Shown: positions 25,549 to 34,660 of the stretch, piece by piece
How the letters are laid out: each line of letters opens with the position of its first letter
Position numbering within the stretch: the first letter of the stretch is position 1
Assembly: GCF_001742225.1 (NCBI RefSeq)
Contig: NZ_CP017078.1
Location: forward strand, 62,001 to 126,000
Reading direction: 5' to 3'
Length of the DNA stretch: 64,000 bases
Source: Novosphingobium resinovorum
Lineage (GTDB): Bacteria; Pseudomonadota; Alphaproteobacteria; Sphingomonadales; Sphingomonadaceae
The notes under the pieces: model-generated
The model's database searches: none
Told to the model about the DNA's origin: nothing
What the model saw: only the letters and a program-made list of their open reading frames with translations
Translations under genes and position numbers: made by a program

Positions 25549-26418
25549 TCATTCGCGCTGGTTCGTTTCGCTCGCCGGCCAGACACCGAGCAAATCGCCT
25601 GTCTTGGAATTCTCGACGCGCAAGTCCGCGAAGTCGCCGATGATCATGCACTGCGGTCGTTCATGCAGCCCGGCCCGCTGGAAACATCGCACTGGTCCAC
25701 CCGCCTCGGCTGATTGGAGGCGGCCAGTGATCCGCAAGGCAAATCCGCGTACGGCATCAAAATCGTCCGGCGCCATCCGCTTGACGATGTCGAGCCTGCG
25801 CGCGCTCTTGCCCGCATCGTCTCCAATAAGGCGGGCAATCGCCAATTCGCCCTGGGCCTGACCAGACGGATCGGTGTTGATCCCGCCGGAAAGTGGGGTG
25901 GCAGGGCACTCTGGGGCCGTCGACCAAGGCCTGGCGATCCAGAAGCCCTCAAACGCGGCCTTGCCTTCCCCGGTCTTGGTGATTCCCCATAGTGCGCGTT
26001 CCCACCGCACGGGGTTGATCCACACGCGCAAAGTCGACTTTGCTTCGTCATACCGCCATCCGAACGGCGCAGTGCGTTCGCCCTCGACCGGTCCCTCGCA
26101 GCCGAACGGTAGCATGAGATCGAAGCGCCGGCCCGCCGCTGCCTGCACCGCTTCCGGCAAGGGACGTGAAGCACTCGCCGCGTCGATCGCATCGGCGACT
26201 AGGTCGAGCAGTCCGGCCCGATCCAGAGTGGGGGGCGGCGCAATGGCGGTTGGCGCAGGCGGCGCTTCGCCTTGAGGCGTCAGAGCGGCCGCCACTGGAG
26301 GCGCAGGTTCGGGAGCCGTGGCGCGACCGATCAGGAAGCCGCCGCCACCCACCAGCAGCACCGCGGCAAGCCCGCCGGCCATGGCCAATCGACTGGAATG
26401 GGGGGTCGGCTCTTGCAT
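25549..26418 (-). CDS. Single-pass membrane hypothetical protein
   Basis: 289 residues. An N-terminal membrane helix (about residues 12-30, AMAGGLAAVLLVGGGGFLIG) is followed by an Ala/Pro-rich spacer (residues 32-62) and a periplasmic domain of about 220 residues with several Trp and two or three Cys (FGCEGPVEGE, APECPATP, GPVRCFQRAG, PQCMIIGDF). The four cysteines suggest two disulfides. No family recognised. It stands alone, divergent from the SLC13 gene. Confidence 0.75.
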   Translation of the reverse strand: MQEPTPHSSRLAMAGGLAAVLLVGGGGFLIGRATAPEPAPPVAAALTPQGEAPPAPTAIAPPPTLDRAGLLDLVADAIDAASASRPLPEAVQAAAGRRFDLMLPFGCEGPVEGERTAPFGWRYDEAKSTLRVWINPVRWERALWGITKTGEGKAAFEGFWIARPWSTAPECPATPLSGGINTDPSGQAQGELAIARLIGDDAGKSARRLDIVKRMAPDDFDAVRGFALRITGRLQSAEAGGPVRCFQRAGLHERPQCMIIGDFADLRVENSKTGDLLGVWPASETNQRE

Positions 26419-26517
26419 AAGCCCCTCCTAGCAAAGCATCTTCCGCTCTCCCACCCCGAAGACCATTGGTGCGTCTTTCGTTGACAGACGGCGGCCATGA
26501 ACCGAGGCAGGGAAGCC

Positions 26518-27822
26518 ATGACGCTCGATCAACTTCTTACCCTCCTGGTTCTGGCGACGGTCGTCGCCGCGCTTGTCTGGGACAAGGTGCGAGCCGATGT
26601 GGCGGCGCTGAGCGGTGCAGCGTTCCTGCTAATCACGGGCGTGGTCAGACCGGTCGAGGTGCAGAGCGCCTTTGCCAGCCCCGCAATCATGGCGCTCGCA
26701 TCGCTGTTCGTCATCGCCTACGCGCTGGAATTGAGCGGACTGCTGGACCGCGCGATTGTGTTGGGTGTCAACCTGTGCAAGCGCATGGGATCGAAAGGGA
26801 TCTGGCTGCTCCTCACCATGATCGGCTGTGCCTCCTGCTTTCTCAACTCGACCCCCATCGTCGTGCTGGGTGCCCCCGTAATCCGTGACATCGCGCAGTC
26901 GCTGGGCCAGTCGCCCAAGCGATATCTGATGCCGCTTTCCTACATCACCGTGCTGACTGGCTGCTGCACGCTCATCGGCACCTCAACCAACCTGCTTGTC
27001 GACGACATGGCGCGCGTCGCGGGACAACCCCGCTTCGGCTTCTTCGAGATCACGCCCGTGGGTCTGCCCGTCGCGATCGTCGGCGGCCTCTACCTTCTGC
27101 TGGTGAGCGGGCATATGCTAGGTCGGCCCGAGGAGAAGACACAATCGCATCCCAAGGCGATCGACCCGCACGCGATTCACAGCGCTCAGGTCGGCGACGC
27201 CACGCTGTTCGCCAAGCCGCGCATCCTGCATCCGCGCAAGGCCGCACTGGCCGCCGGAATATTCGTGGGCGTCATCACGCTTGCCGCGTTGAACGTTGCG
27301 CCGATCGCCGCGACCGCGCTGACCGGGGCCGTCCTGCTCATTCTTCTGCGCGTGATCAGCCCGGACGAGGCCTATGCCGGCCTAAAGCCCGAAATCCTTA
27401 TCCTGATCGCCGGGATGGTCGTGATCGGCATCGCCATGGACCAGAGCGGGCTGGCGTCGCAGGCGTCGGAACTGCTCATCGCCAGTGTGGAAGGGCTCAG
27501 TCCACTCGTCGCACTCATCGTGCTCTACGGCGTCACCATGGTCCTGACCGAACTTCTCTCCAACGCCACGGTCGCGGTATTAGTGACGCCTGTCGCCGTC
27601 GCGCTGGCCGATAGTCTAGGGGTCAGCCCGCGTCCCTTCCTAATCGCCGTCATGATGGCGGCCAGCGCGGCTTTCGCCACCCCGTTTGGTTATCAAACCA
27701 ACGTCATCGTCTACCAGATGGCAGGCTACCGCTACATGGATTTTGTGCGCGTCGGGCTTCCGCTCAACCTGATCACTTTTGCCGTGGCCATCGTCGCGAT
27801 CCAGTCGGCCTTTCCTTTCTAG
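26518..27822 (+). CDS. SLC13/DASS-family permease
   Basis: 434 residues from ATG 26518, which has AGGGAAG at the right distance; ATG 26497 is in frame but lacks one. About eleven helices with the duplicated SLC13 signatures: CFLNSTPIVVLGAPVI and LIGTSTNLLVDD in the first half, LSNATVAVLVTPVAVALA and TPFGYQTNVIVYQ in the second. These bind sodium and an anion. No cytoplasmic TrkA-C insert, so the protein is the short form. Substrate (sulfate, dicarboxylate or other) cannot be told from sequence. Confidence 0.88.
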   Translation: MTLDQLLTLLVLATVVAALVWDKVRADVAALSGAAFLLITGVVRPVEVQSAFASPAIMALASLFVIAYALELSGLLDRAIVLGVNLCKRMGSKGIWLLLTMIGCASCFLNSTPIVVLGAPVIRDIAQSLGQSPKRYLMPLSYITVLTGCCTLIGTSTNLLVDDMARVAGQPRFGFFEITPVGLPVAIVGGLYLLLVSGHMLGRPEEKTQSHPKAIDPHAIHSAQVGDATLFAKPRILHPRKAALAAGIFVGVITLAALNVAPIAATALTGAVLLILLRVISPDEAYAGLKPEILILIAGMVVIGIAMDQSGLASQASELLIASVEGLSPLVALIVLYGVTMVLTELLSNATVAVLVTPVAVALADSLGVSPRPFLIAVMMAASAAFATPFGYQTNVIVYQMAGYRYMDFVRVGLPLNLITFAVAIVAIQSAFPF

Positions 27823-27953
27823 AGCCGATTTATCTGACGTTCTTGCCGAAAAATTAGAAAGCGCCAACAGCAATGAGCAGCGCGAAAGTGAGCGCAGCCG
27901 ATGCTCCAGACGAAACCGGATTCCAACTGTCGCTTCATAATCGTTCTTCAAAT

Positions 27954-29078
27954 TCAGACAGCGAACGATCCAGTGCCATTCAGGCGCGATCCGCCTACGT
28001 TCTCACGGTGGATGGCCATCAGGATGCCGAGCAGGATCAGAACCGTCATCATCGCTGAGCCTCCGTAGGACATGAGCGGCAGTGGAATGCCGACGACCGG
28101 CGCCAGCCCCATCACCATGGCAAGGTTGATCGACACATAAAGGAAGATGGTGAAGGCCAGGCCGCAAGCCGTCAGTCGGGTGAAGATCGTGTCACCGGCG
28201 ACACCCAGGCGCCAGCCCCAGCGAATGAGATAACCGTAAGTCAACACGACGAAGAGGCCGCCCATGACGCCCCACTCTTCCGCCATTGTCGCGAAGATGA
28301 AATCGGTGTGCGCTTCAGGCAGATAGGCCAGGTGGCTTTGGGTGCCATCAAGGAAACCCTTGCCGAACAGTCCGCCTGATCCGATCGCTATTTTCGATTG
28401 GGTAATGTGATAGCCCGTGCCCAATGGATCGCCTTCCGGGTCCATGAACACCAGCACCCGGTTTTTCTGATAATCGTGCAGCATGCTCCATGCGACTGGG
28501 AGTGCGGCAAGAAGAGCGGCACCCGCTGTTAAGAACCAGCGTAGGCCGACACCGGCGAGAAAGATGACGAGCACGCTCGCCATGGAAATCATCATGGCGG
28601 TGCCAAGGTCGGGCTGGAGCATGACCAGCGCAGCGGGGACAGCGAAAAGGGCGATCGGCGCAACAAGCACCGATGGCGTGCTGACATAGATCGCCGGTAG
28701 TCGGTGAAAAAACTTGGCGAGGCTAAGCACGACCGCGATCTTCATAAACTCGGACGGCTGCAACCGTATAAAACCGAGGTCGATCCAGCGTTGCGCACCC
28801 ATACCGATTTTGCCGAACAGTTCGACGATCAGCAGCAGTACGAGCGTGACGCCGTATAGCGGATAGGCAATGTCCATCCAGCGGGCCACGGAGATGCGCG
28901 AAAGAGCGAACATCAACCCGGACAGCAGTACAAAGCGAAGGCCCTGGTTGGAAGCCCAGGGCGAAATCGAGCCGCCCGCTGCGGAGTAGAGGGTAGCAAG
29001 ACCGAACAGTACGATCGCGATCAATGTTGCCAGCATCCCCAAGGGAAGGGTGCGGATGGCTGCGGGGACGAGCGACAA
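27954..29078 (-). CDS. rodA: RodA-like SEDS peptidoglycan polymerase
   Basis: About 374 residues, ten helices, with SEDS hallmarks: QRWIDLGFIRLQPSEFMKIA, LQPDLGTAMM, AHTDFIFATMAEEWG and PLMSYGGSAMMTVL. It polymerises glycan strands for cell elongation together with a PBP2. No ATG exists in frame near the N-terminus; TTG 29078 with GGAG ten bases upstream is my best start, and the frame is open back into nhaA. It follows nhaA by 59 bases. A cell-shape gene paired with an antiporter on accessory DNA is odd. Confidence 0.88.
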   Translation of the reverse strand: MSLVPAAIRTLPLGMLATLIAIVLFGLATLYSAAGGSISPWASNQGLRFVLLSGLMFALSRISVARWMDIAYPLYGVTLVLLLIVELFGKIGMGAQRWIDLGFIRLQPSEFMKIAVVLSLAKFFHRLPAIYVSTPSVLVAPIALFAVPAALVMLQPDLGTAMMISMASVLVIFLAGVGLRWFLTAGAALLAALPVAWSMLHDYQKNRVLVFMDPEGDPLGTGYHITQSKIAIGSGGLFGKGFLDGTQSHLAYLPEAHTDFIFATMAEEWGVMGGLFVVLTYGYLIRWGWRLGVAGDTIFTRLTACGLAFTIFLYVSINLAMVMGLAPVVGIPLPLMSYGGSAMMTVLILLGILMAIHRENVGGSRLNGTGSFAV

Positions 29079-29137
29079 CGCGGTAATGCTCCAGATACTG
29101 TCGTGGAGGGCGGCCTGCCGCGCCTCTTCGGGGTCGG

Positions 29138-30322
29138 TCAGGTTGCCGGTTTTGATCGTTCCGGCTGCGCCCAGCGTAAGATGGCGTAGCCGATAATTCC
29201 GGACAGGAATGAACCAGCCAGGATGCCGATCTTGGCTTCCGACTGGAGCAACGCCTCACCGGGAAATGCCAAAAGCGTGATGAACAAGCTCATCGTGAAG
29301 CCGATGCCGCACAGAAAGGCGACGCCAAGCATCTGTAGCCGGCTTGCATGAGCGGGCAGGTCCGCGAACCCAAAACGGATCGCAAGCATGGAAAACCCGA
29401 AGACGCCGATTACCTTACCGATCAGCAAGCCGAGCGCCACGCCCAGCGTGACCGGCGCAGCCAGTGCTTCGGCGGGCAGGCTCAGCACCGGGACGCCCGC
29501 ATTGGCGAGGCCGAAAATCGGCACGATCAGGAAGCCAACCGGCAAATGCAGGAAATGCTCAAGTCGGTGCAGCGGACTTTTCGTTTCACTGTCCGGACGC
29601 GCAGGGGTCCGGTCCATTGGGATAGTCAAAGCCAGGACGACACCAGCCAGCGTCGCGTGAATGCCGGATCGGTAGACCAGCACCCATAGCACGATACCCA
29701 GTAGCAGGTACGGGCTGAGACGACGCACCTTGAACCGATTGAGGGCGATCAGCGCGGCGACCACGCCTCCCGCTGCGGCAAGGTCGATGACCGACAGGTC
29801 AGCCGTGTAGAAAAAAGCAATGATAACTACGGCGCCCAGATCGTCGATAATCGCCAGGGCCGTCAGGAATATCCGGAGCGACGCCGGCACACGGCTGCCA
29901 AGCAGCGAGATAACGCCAAGTGCGAAGGCGATATCAGTGGCTGCCGGAATGGCCCAGCCATGCACCGATGCGCCTTGGTTGAAAGCAACGTAAACAAGGG
30001 CAGGAGCGATCATTCCTCCGGCTGCTGCGATCCCTGGCAGGACACGCCTCGACCAGCTCGAAAGCTGGCCATCGAGCATCTCGCGTTTGATCTCCAGACC
30101 GACAAGCAGGAAAAAGACCGCCATCAGCGCATCGTTGATCCAGTGTCCCAGAGACAACGGCCCGATATAGAGATGAAGCAGTGCTTCATATCCCGGGCCA
30201 AGCGGAGAGTTGGCGATGATAAGGGCTGCCGCTGCCGCGCCCATCAGGACGAGTCCAGCAGAAGATTGCGCATCCAGGAATCGGCGCAAGGCACTGGGAT
30301 GGATGCGGTGATAGTCCGTCAT
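29138..30322 (-). CDS. nhaA: NhaA Na+/H+ antiporter
   Basis: 394 residues with the NhaA fold: [20 protein letters not shown], the ion-binding pair of aspartates in [12 protein letters not shown] and [17 protein letters not shown], and [10 protein letters not shown] near the C-terminus. It exchanges sodium or lithium for protons. It is divergent from the OxyR-like regulator, in the place an NhaR would take. A 170-base promoter region with an ATAG-N7-CTAT site separates them. Confidence 0.94.
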   Translation of the reverse strand: MTDYHRIHPSALRRFLDAQSSAGLVLMGAAAAALIIANSPLGPGYEALLHLYIGPLSLGHWINDALMAVFFLLVGLEIKREMLDGQLSSWSRRVLPGIAAAGGMIAPALVYVAFNQGASVHGWAIPAATDIAFALGVISLLGSRVPASLRIFLTALAIIDDLGAVVIIAFFYTADLSVIDLAAAGGVVAALIALNRFKVRRLSPYLLLGIVLWVLVYRSGIHATLAGVVLALTIPMDRTPARPDSETKSPLHRLEHFLHLPVGFLIVPIFGLANAGVPVLSLPAEALAAPVTLGVALGLLIGKVIGVFGFSMLAIRFGFADLPAHASRLQMLGVAFLCGIGFTMSLFITLLAFPGEALLQSEAKIGILAGSFLSGIIGYAILRWAQPERSKPAT

Positions 30323-30466
30323 GCGGTCGGCCTTGGCTGTGGGTCGTCAGGGTTGAGGGTTGATGGCTGCCCAAAAACACCCGCCAAAGCGAGCGACACA
30401 AACTGCCGAAGCCGCTGATATTCACAAAAGCGAGTGCGAGGGAAATTGGAAGTTTCGTTGCTGCTT

Positions 30467-30481
30467 ATAGCTACAGGCTAT
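30467..30481. promoter_or_regulatory. OxyR-type binding motif ATAG-N7-CTAT
   Basis: Within the perfect dyad CTTATAGC-TACAG-GCTATAAG (30464-30484), eight bases before the regulator ATG, lies ATAG and CTAT spaced by exactly seven bases: the core OxyR/LysR recognition pattern. It could serve both the regulator and divergent nhaA. Confidence 0.6.
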
Positions 30482-30492
30482 AAGGCATACGA

Positions 30493-31407
30493 ATGCCGAC
30501 GTTACAGCAGCTTCGTTACCTGGTCGCAGTCGCCGACACGCTGAGTTTCAGCCGTGCTGCTCAAGCATGTCATGTCACTCAACCGACCCTTAGCCTTCAA
30601 CTCAAGGAGCTGGAAGGCAGACTTAAAGCGCGCCTAGTGGAGCGGACGCGGGCACGGGTGCTCCTGACACCAGCGGGGATCGAGATCGCCCATCGGGCAA
30701 GACGGGTGTTGGCGGATGTCGACGACATAAAGGAAGTTGGCCGGCGCGACGAACAGGGAGGCCTTAAGGGCACGCTTCAAATGGGCGTCGTCCAAACCGT
30801 CGGTGCCTATGTCTTGTCCGTCGCGATGCCATCGCTTCGCGCATGTTACCCGGACATGCGCATTTTCGTCCGCGAGGATCGTCTGGAAAATCTCCCCTCG
30901 AAGCTCTCAGACGGCACGTATGATCTGCTGCTCTTGCCAGAAGCGATCAATCACCCGGATTTCATCAGCACTCCCCTGATCCGGGAGCCGCTCCAATTGG
31001 TCATGCCGACGGATCACCGGCTCGCCCAGCAGGCGGTGATTGATCCCGAAGCCATTGCAGGCGAGACGATATTGGTCATGGAGAGTGGACGTCGGCTCCA
31101 TGATGAGATTGCTGCGCTCTGCAATGATTTTGGCGCGGTCCAGGCTCAGGATTACGCCGGGACGACGCTCGACACTCTTCGCCTCATGGTGACCACCGGA
31201 ATGGGGCTGTCGCTGCTACCTGCGCTCTATGTCCGCTCGGATGTTCTGCGGGAGAAGCTGATTGTCGCACGGCCATTGTCGCGGCGGGCGCCTGTGCGTC
31301 AGGTCACGATGGTATGGCGCAGTTCATCACCGCGCAGCGATGCCTATCACCGCCTCGCTGCCACGATAGTCGCAACCTTGCTGCCGTGGGCGCAGAAGGA
31401 AGCATAA
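30493..31407 (+). CDS. OxyR-like LysR regulator lacking the peroxidatic Cys
   Basis: 304 residues in the OxyR subgroup: HTH (SFSRAAQACHVTQPTLSLQLKEL split over residues 18-40), then LKGTLQMGVVQTVGAYVLS and LLLLPEAI, LDTLRLMVTTGMGLSLLP. In OxyR the sensor loop reads about GHCLRDQAMGFC. Here the same place reads GRRLHDEIAALC: the first (peroxidatic) cysteine is Arg, only the second remains. So it should not sense peroxide by the classical disulfide. It is divergent from nhaA with an OxyR-type site between them. It may respond to another signal. Confidence 0.83.
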   Translation: MPTLQQLRYLVAVADTLSFSRAAQACHVTQPTLSLQLKELEGRLKARLVERTRARVLLTPAGIEIAHRARRVLADVDDIKEVGRRDEQGGLKGTLQMGVVQTVGAYVLSVAMPSLRACYPDMRIFVREDRLENLPSKLSDGTYDLLLLPEAINHPDFISTPLIREPLQLVMPTDHRLAQQAVIDPEAIAGETILVMESGRRLHDEIAALCNDFGAVQAQDYAGTTLDTLRLMVTTGMGLSLLPALYVRSDVLREKLIVARPLSRRAPVRQVTMVWRSSSPRSDAYHRLAATIVATLLPWAQKEA

Positions 31408-31461
31408 GCTCAGGCGCGCGGCGTCCCTTGATCTTTTCCGCTTCGCCCATCATACGGCGTA

Positions 31462-31530
31462 CCACGGTAATGGATTTCTGCCGGACCTTCGGGTCGAACC
31501 GCCCTGACAAGGGACGATGATTCCTACTTG
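31462..31530 (+). ncRNA. Candidate fluoride (crcB-type) riboswitch
   Basis: Just upstream of the CLC-F gene. The 3' half has a CCCTGACAAGGG hairpin (31502-31513) followed by ACGATGATTCCTAC (31514-31527), matching the conserved tail (hairpin, then GAUGAU-CCUAC) of fluoride riboswitches. The 5' half has the GG...AATGG...GCC hairpin (31466-31482) with a GGATT that can pair with ATTCC as the pseudoknot. Position ahead of a fluoride antiporter is exactly where this riboswitch occurs. Judged by eye; a covariance-model search would decide. Confidence 0.68.
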
Positions 31531-31556
31531 GCGCCGCAAGGCAGCAAGGAGGAATC

Positions 31557-32951
31557 GTGCGCGCGACTTTTCGCAACCTGTTCAATATAGTCAATGTGGC
31601 GGCCTTTCTCCGGGATCGACACGATCATGCGATGTCGGTCGTGCGCTGGACGCTGATCCTGGTTCCCCTGGCCGCGCTGATCGGCACGTTGTGTGCCGCA
31701 TTCCTGTGGAGTCTGGGTGGGGCAACACAGGCCCGTTTCGATCATCCCTGGCTTCTCTATCTTTTGCCGGCAGGTGGGGCGGCAATCGCCCTGCTCTACC
31801 ATCGCACGGGTAGGTCGGTCGAAGCGGGCAACAATCTGATCGTCGAGCAAATTCATGAGCCAGGGGGCGGCGTTCCCCTGCGAATGGCGCCGCTGGTCTT
31901 CATCGGTACTATCGCCACACATTTATTCGGCGGATCGGCAGGCCGCGAAGGCACAGCGGTGCAACTCGGCGGCAGCCTTGCAAGCGCTGCCGCCCGACTG
32001 TTCAAACTCGACGCTCCGAGCATCCGCATCGTTTTGATGGCTGGGGTCGCCGCCGGCTTCGGGGCTGTTTTCGGCACGCCGCTAGCCGGCGCTGTGTTCG
32101 CGCTCGAAGTGCTGGCGGTCGGTCGCCTGGAATATAGCGGGATCTTACCATGTCTGCTTGCTGCGCTCGTGGGCGACTGGACGTGTCATGCCTGGGGCAT
32201 CCATCACACGCCCTACCAGATCAGTAGCATTACTGGGGGCGTGGGCGCTCTGATCGTCCAACCGCTGATTCTCGCCAAGGCGGCCGTAGCGGGGGTGGCA
32301 TTCGGTCTGGCAGGACTCCTATTTGCCGAAGCCAATCACGCGCTCGGCGGGTTCCTCAAGGCTCGCATTCCCTATGGCCCTCTGCGGGCGGCCTTTGGCG
32401 GCATATTGGTCATCGCGCTGGTCTGGATTTTTGGCACACGTGCCTATCTTGGGCTTGGTGTCTGGTCCGCCATCCCCGGAGACCCGACCATCGCTGGCTT
32501 CTTCACCGGTCCTGCCGATCGGTGGAGCTGGGCGCTCAAGATGGTCTTCACGGTCGTGACCCTCAGCGCCGGCTTCAAGGGCGGGGAAGTGACGCCGCTA
32601 TTCTTCATCGGGGCAGCACTCGGCAACGCGCTGGGTTGGCTGCTCGGCGCGCCGCTCGACCTTTTCGCCGCCCTTGGGTTCGTCGCCGTCTTTGCCGGCG
32701 CGGCCAATACACCGCTTGCCTGTACGATCATGGGTATCGAGTTGTTCGGGGCTACCCACGCCGTTCCGATCGCGGTGGCCTGTTTCGTGGCTTACATCTG
32801 CTCGGGCCATAACGGTATCTACCTGTCGCAGCGTATCGCCGTTCCGAAGCGGCTGACACGCGGCCATTCTCATGGCGCTACCCTGCGCGAAGCGCGTGCC
32901 TCGCGGCGAACACGCCGGGAGAATAGCTATCCCGACAAGAAGGAACATTGA
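31557..32951 (+). CDS. CLC-F fluoride/proton antiporter
   Basis: 464 residues from GTG 31557, with AGGAGG just upstream. CLC fold with eleven or more hydrophobic segments. Where chloride CLCs have GSGIP at the anion site this protein has GNNLI ([17 protein letters not shown]), the hallmark of the fluoride-specific CLC-F clade. The gating-glutamate motif [10 protein letters not shown] is present. It expels fluoride using the proton gradient. Preceded by a candidate fluoride riboswitch, followed by DUF190 with overlapping stop/start (TGATG). A deleted copy of the same gene is at 14413. Confidence 0.92.
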   Translation: MRATFRNLFNIVNVAAFLRDRHDHAMSVVRWTLILVPLAALIGTLCAAFLWSLGGATQARFDHPWLLYLLPAGGAAIALLYHRTGRSVEAGNNLIVEQIHEPGGGVPLRMAPLVFIGTIATHLFGGSAGREGTAVQLGGSLASAAARLFKLDAPSIRIVLMAGVAAGFGAVFGTPLAGAVFALEVLAVGRLEYSGILPCLLAALVGDWTCHAWGIHHTPYQISSITGGVGALIVQPLILAKAAVAGVAFGLAGLLFAEANHALGGFLKARIPYGPLRAAFGGILVIALVWIFGTRAYLGLGVWSAIPGDPTIAGFFTGPADRWSWALKMVFTVVTLSAGFKGGEVTPLFFIGAALGNALGWLLGAPLDLFAALGFVAVFAGAANTPLACTIMGIELFGATHAVPIAVACFVAYICSGHNGIYLSQRIAVPKRLTRGHSHGATLREARASRRTRRENSYPDKKEH

Positions 32952-33334
32952 TGTCTCACAAGGTCACGCCCAGCGAGATCGGCATGATCCGCATCTACAT
33001 GAAGCCATCCGATAAAACCGCTAAAGGCGCGGGTTGGGCGCGGTGGTCAGCCAAGCCGCTCTATCGGGAGCTGGTCGCCACAGCGAAGGCCGACGGGATC
33101 ATGAACGCTGTCGCTCACCATACCCACTACGGCTACAGCAATCATGGTCCGGTGCTGGATACCGGATTTGAAACGCCCAACCCGCACCTGACGATGTGTG
33201 TCGAGTTGATCGGACAGCGCGACGAACTGGAACGCTTCTGTCGGCGTCATGGCGATCTGCTTGCCACCAAGGTCGTGGTCTATAAGCATCTCGAACATTG
33301 GATCATTGGCCCAATGAACAGCAATCTGTCCTGA
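32951..33334 (+). CDS. DUF190 PII-like protein
   Basis: 127 residues from ATG 32951, one base overlapping the CLC-F stop. Core: GMIRIYMKPSDK at the N-terminus, DGIMNAVAHHTHYGYSNHGP, HLTMCVELIGQRDELERFC and VYKHLEHW. DUF190 proteins have a PII/CutA-like ferredoxin fold and are commonly next to CrcB or CLC fluoride exporters, suggesting they sense or gate export. The damaged paralogue at 13997-14412 occupies the same operon place. Confidence 0.88.
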   Translation: MSHKVTPSEIGMIRIYMKPSDKTAKGAGWARWSAKPLYRELVATAKADGIMNAVAHHTHYGYSNHGPVLDTGFETPNPHLTMCVELIGQRDELERFCRRHGDLLATKVVVYKHLEHWIIGPMNSNLS

Positions 33335-33378
33335 TGCAAAATGTGTGATTTTTGAATTGTACGTGCCTAAAGGAGCGA

Positions 33379-33702
33379 ATGACAGCGATCGTATATTTGG
33401 CCGCCGCCCTGGCAGAGATTGCTGGGTGCTTTGCCTTCTGGGCTTGGCTCAGACTGGAAAAATCGCCTTTTTGGCTGGTTCCTGGCGCCGCTTCGCTCAT
33501 TGCGTTCGCGTGGCTGCTGACACGAGTGGATAGTGATGCAGCAGGGCGCGCGTATGCCGCATATGGCGGAATCTACATTTGCGCGTCTCTAGCATGGCTG
33601 TGGGCAGTCGAAGGAGTAAGGCCAGATCGCTGGGACATTGGAGGTGCCGCCCTTTGTCTCATTGGCACCTGCGTCATACTGCTGGGGCCGCGATCGGCCT
33701 GA
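33379..33702 (+). CDS. ynfA: YnfA/UPF0060 small membrane protein
   Basis: 107 residues, four membrane helices, from ATG 33379 with AGGAG just upstream. Family signatures: [38 protein letters not shown] and [23 protein letters not shown]0060 proteins resemble small multidrug transporters; their substrate is uncertain. It lies between the fluoride genes and the arsenic operon and is absent from the decayed counterpart. Confidence 0.88.
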   Translation: MTAIVYLAAALAEIAGCFAFWAWLRLEKSPFWLVPGAASLIAFAWLLTRVDSDAAGRAYAAYGGIYICASLAWLWAVEGVRPDRWDIGGAALCLIGTCVILLGPRSA

Positions 33703-33730
33703 TATAAAGCTTGATCTTCGATCGTAGTCT

Positions 33731-33770
33731 CGGTCAACATTCATCGGTCAATCACGATGAATGTTGACCG
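33731..33770. promoter_or_regulatory. 16-bp perfect dyad upstream of arsR
   Basis: Arms CGGTCAACATTCATCG (33731-33746) and its exact complement (33755-33770) around an 8-base loop. No T-run follows. It lies 29 bases before arsR, so it is either an operator or a terminator-like barrier behind ynfA. Confidence 0.6.
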
Positions 33771-33779
33771 AACATGATC

Positions 33780-33797
33780 CATCGGATAGTTCCGATG
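33780..33797. promoter_or_regulatory. Candidate ArsR operator
   Basis: CATCGGA-TAGT-TCCGATG, a perfect 7-base dyad ending one base before the arsR ATG. Being so close to the start codon it also contains the region where the ribosome would bind, suggesting a leaderless or nearly leaderless message, or repression of both steps. Confidence 0.5.
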
Positions 33798-33798
33798 T

Positions 33799-34128
33799 AT
33801 GGAAACCGACGCTTCCCTTGCGGTACTAGCCGCCTTGGCACATTCCACCCGCCTCGATGCCTTCCGCCTTCTCGTCAGACACGAACCCGATGGCCTATCC
33901 ACGGGTCAGCTCGTTGAAGCCTCAGGACTGACGCAAAGCACATTTTCGACCCATCTGGCGGTGCTTGTAAAAGCCGGATTGGTTCTGCCTGAGAAGCGCG
34001 GACGCCAGCAAATCCAGCGAGCGAACATAGATGCTCTCAAGGGCCTCATGCTCTTTCTGGCGAAGGACTGCTGTCAGGGGCGTGCCGAACTTTGCGAACC
34101 CCTCGTTGCCGAACTCACCTGCTGCTGA
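33799..34128 (+). CDS. arsR: ArsR-family arsenic-responsive repressor
   Basis: 109 residues, winged helix with recognition helix LVEASGLTQSTFSTHLAVLV and C-terminal metal-site cysteines (KDCCQGRAELC, TCC-end), the same type as the regulator at 14859. It heads the rightward ars operon. A short dyad touches its start codon. It should release DNA on binding arsenite or antimonite. Confidence 0.9.
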   Translation: METDASLAVLAALAHSTRLDAFRLLVRHEPDGLSTGQLVEASGLTQSTFSTHLAVLVKAGLVLPEKRGRQQIQRANIDALKGLMLFLAKDCCQGRAELCEPLVAELTCC

Positions 34129-34138
34129 AGGATTTACC

Positions 34139-34660
34139 GTGACTGATAAGGTCTACAATGTCCTGTTCCTGTGCACCGGGAACAGCGCCCGCTCGGTCTT
34201 GGGCGAGGCGATTATGAACAAGCTTGGGGATGGTCGCTTTCGCGCTTACAGCGCGGGAAGCCAGCCCAAGGGTGAGGTCCACCCTATGGCCCTGTCTGTG
34301 CTGTCCAACCTCGGGTTTGATACAGCAGGGATGCGTTCCAAGAGCTGGGATGAGTTCGCCGCACCGGACGCGCCCAGGTTCGATTTCATTTTCACTGTTT
34401 GTGACAATGCCGCTGGCGAAACCTGCCCGGTTTGGATCGGGCATCCCCTCACCGCGCATTGGGGCATAGAAGACCCGGCAGCAGTCGAAGGTGAGGGTCA
34501 ACGCGATGCCTTCCTACAAGCACTGCGCTACTTGCAGAACCGCATAGCGCTGTTTCTCGCGCTGCCGCTCGCGAGCCTGGATGACATGGCGACACGCCAG
34601 CATCTGAAGGAAATTGGAAAAAGTGAAGGCGCGAGCGCCAAAGCGGGGACGAGCGAATGA
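34139..34660 (+). CDS. arsC: Arsenate reductase, thioredoxin-coupled (low-MW phosphatase) type
   Basis: 173 residues from GTG 34139, chosen because VTDKVYNVLFLCTGNSARS begins the fold at once; the frame is open into arsR but that is non-native. P-loop CTGNSARS (CX5R-type) near residue 14, second-shell Asp and a later cysteine in VCDNAAGETCPVW complete the LMW-phosphatase arsenate reductase. It reduces arsenate to arsenite for export by ArsB. Its stop overlaps the next arsC start. Confidence 0.9.
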   Translation: MTDKVYNVLFLCTGNSARSVLGEAIMNKLGDGRFRAYSAGSQPKGEVHPMALSVLSNLGFDTAGMRSKSWDEFAAPDAPRFDFIFTVCDNAAGETCPVWIGHPLTAHWGIEDPAAVEGEGQRDAFLQALRYLQNRIALFLALPLASLDDMATRQHLKEIGKSEGASAKAGTSE

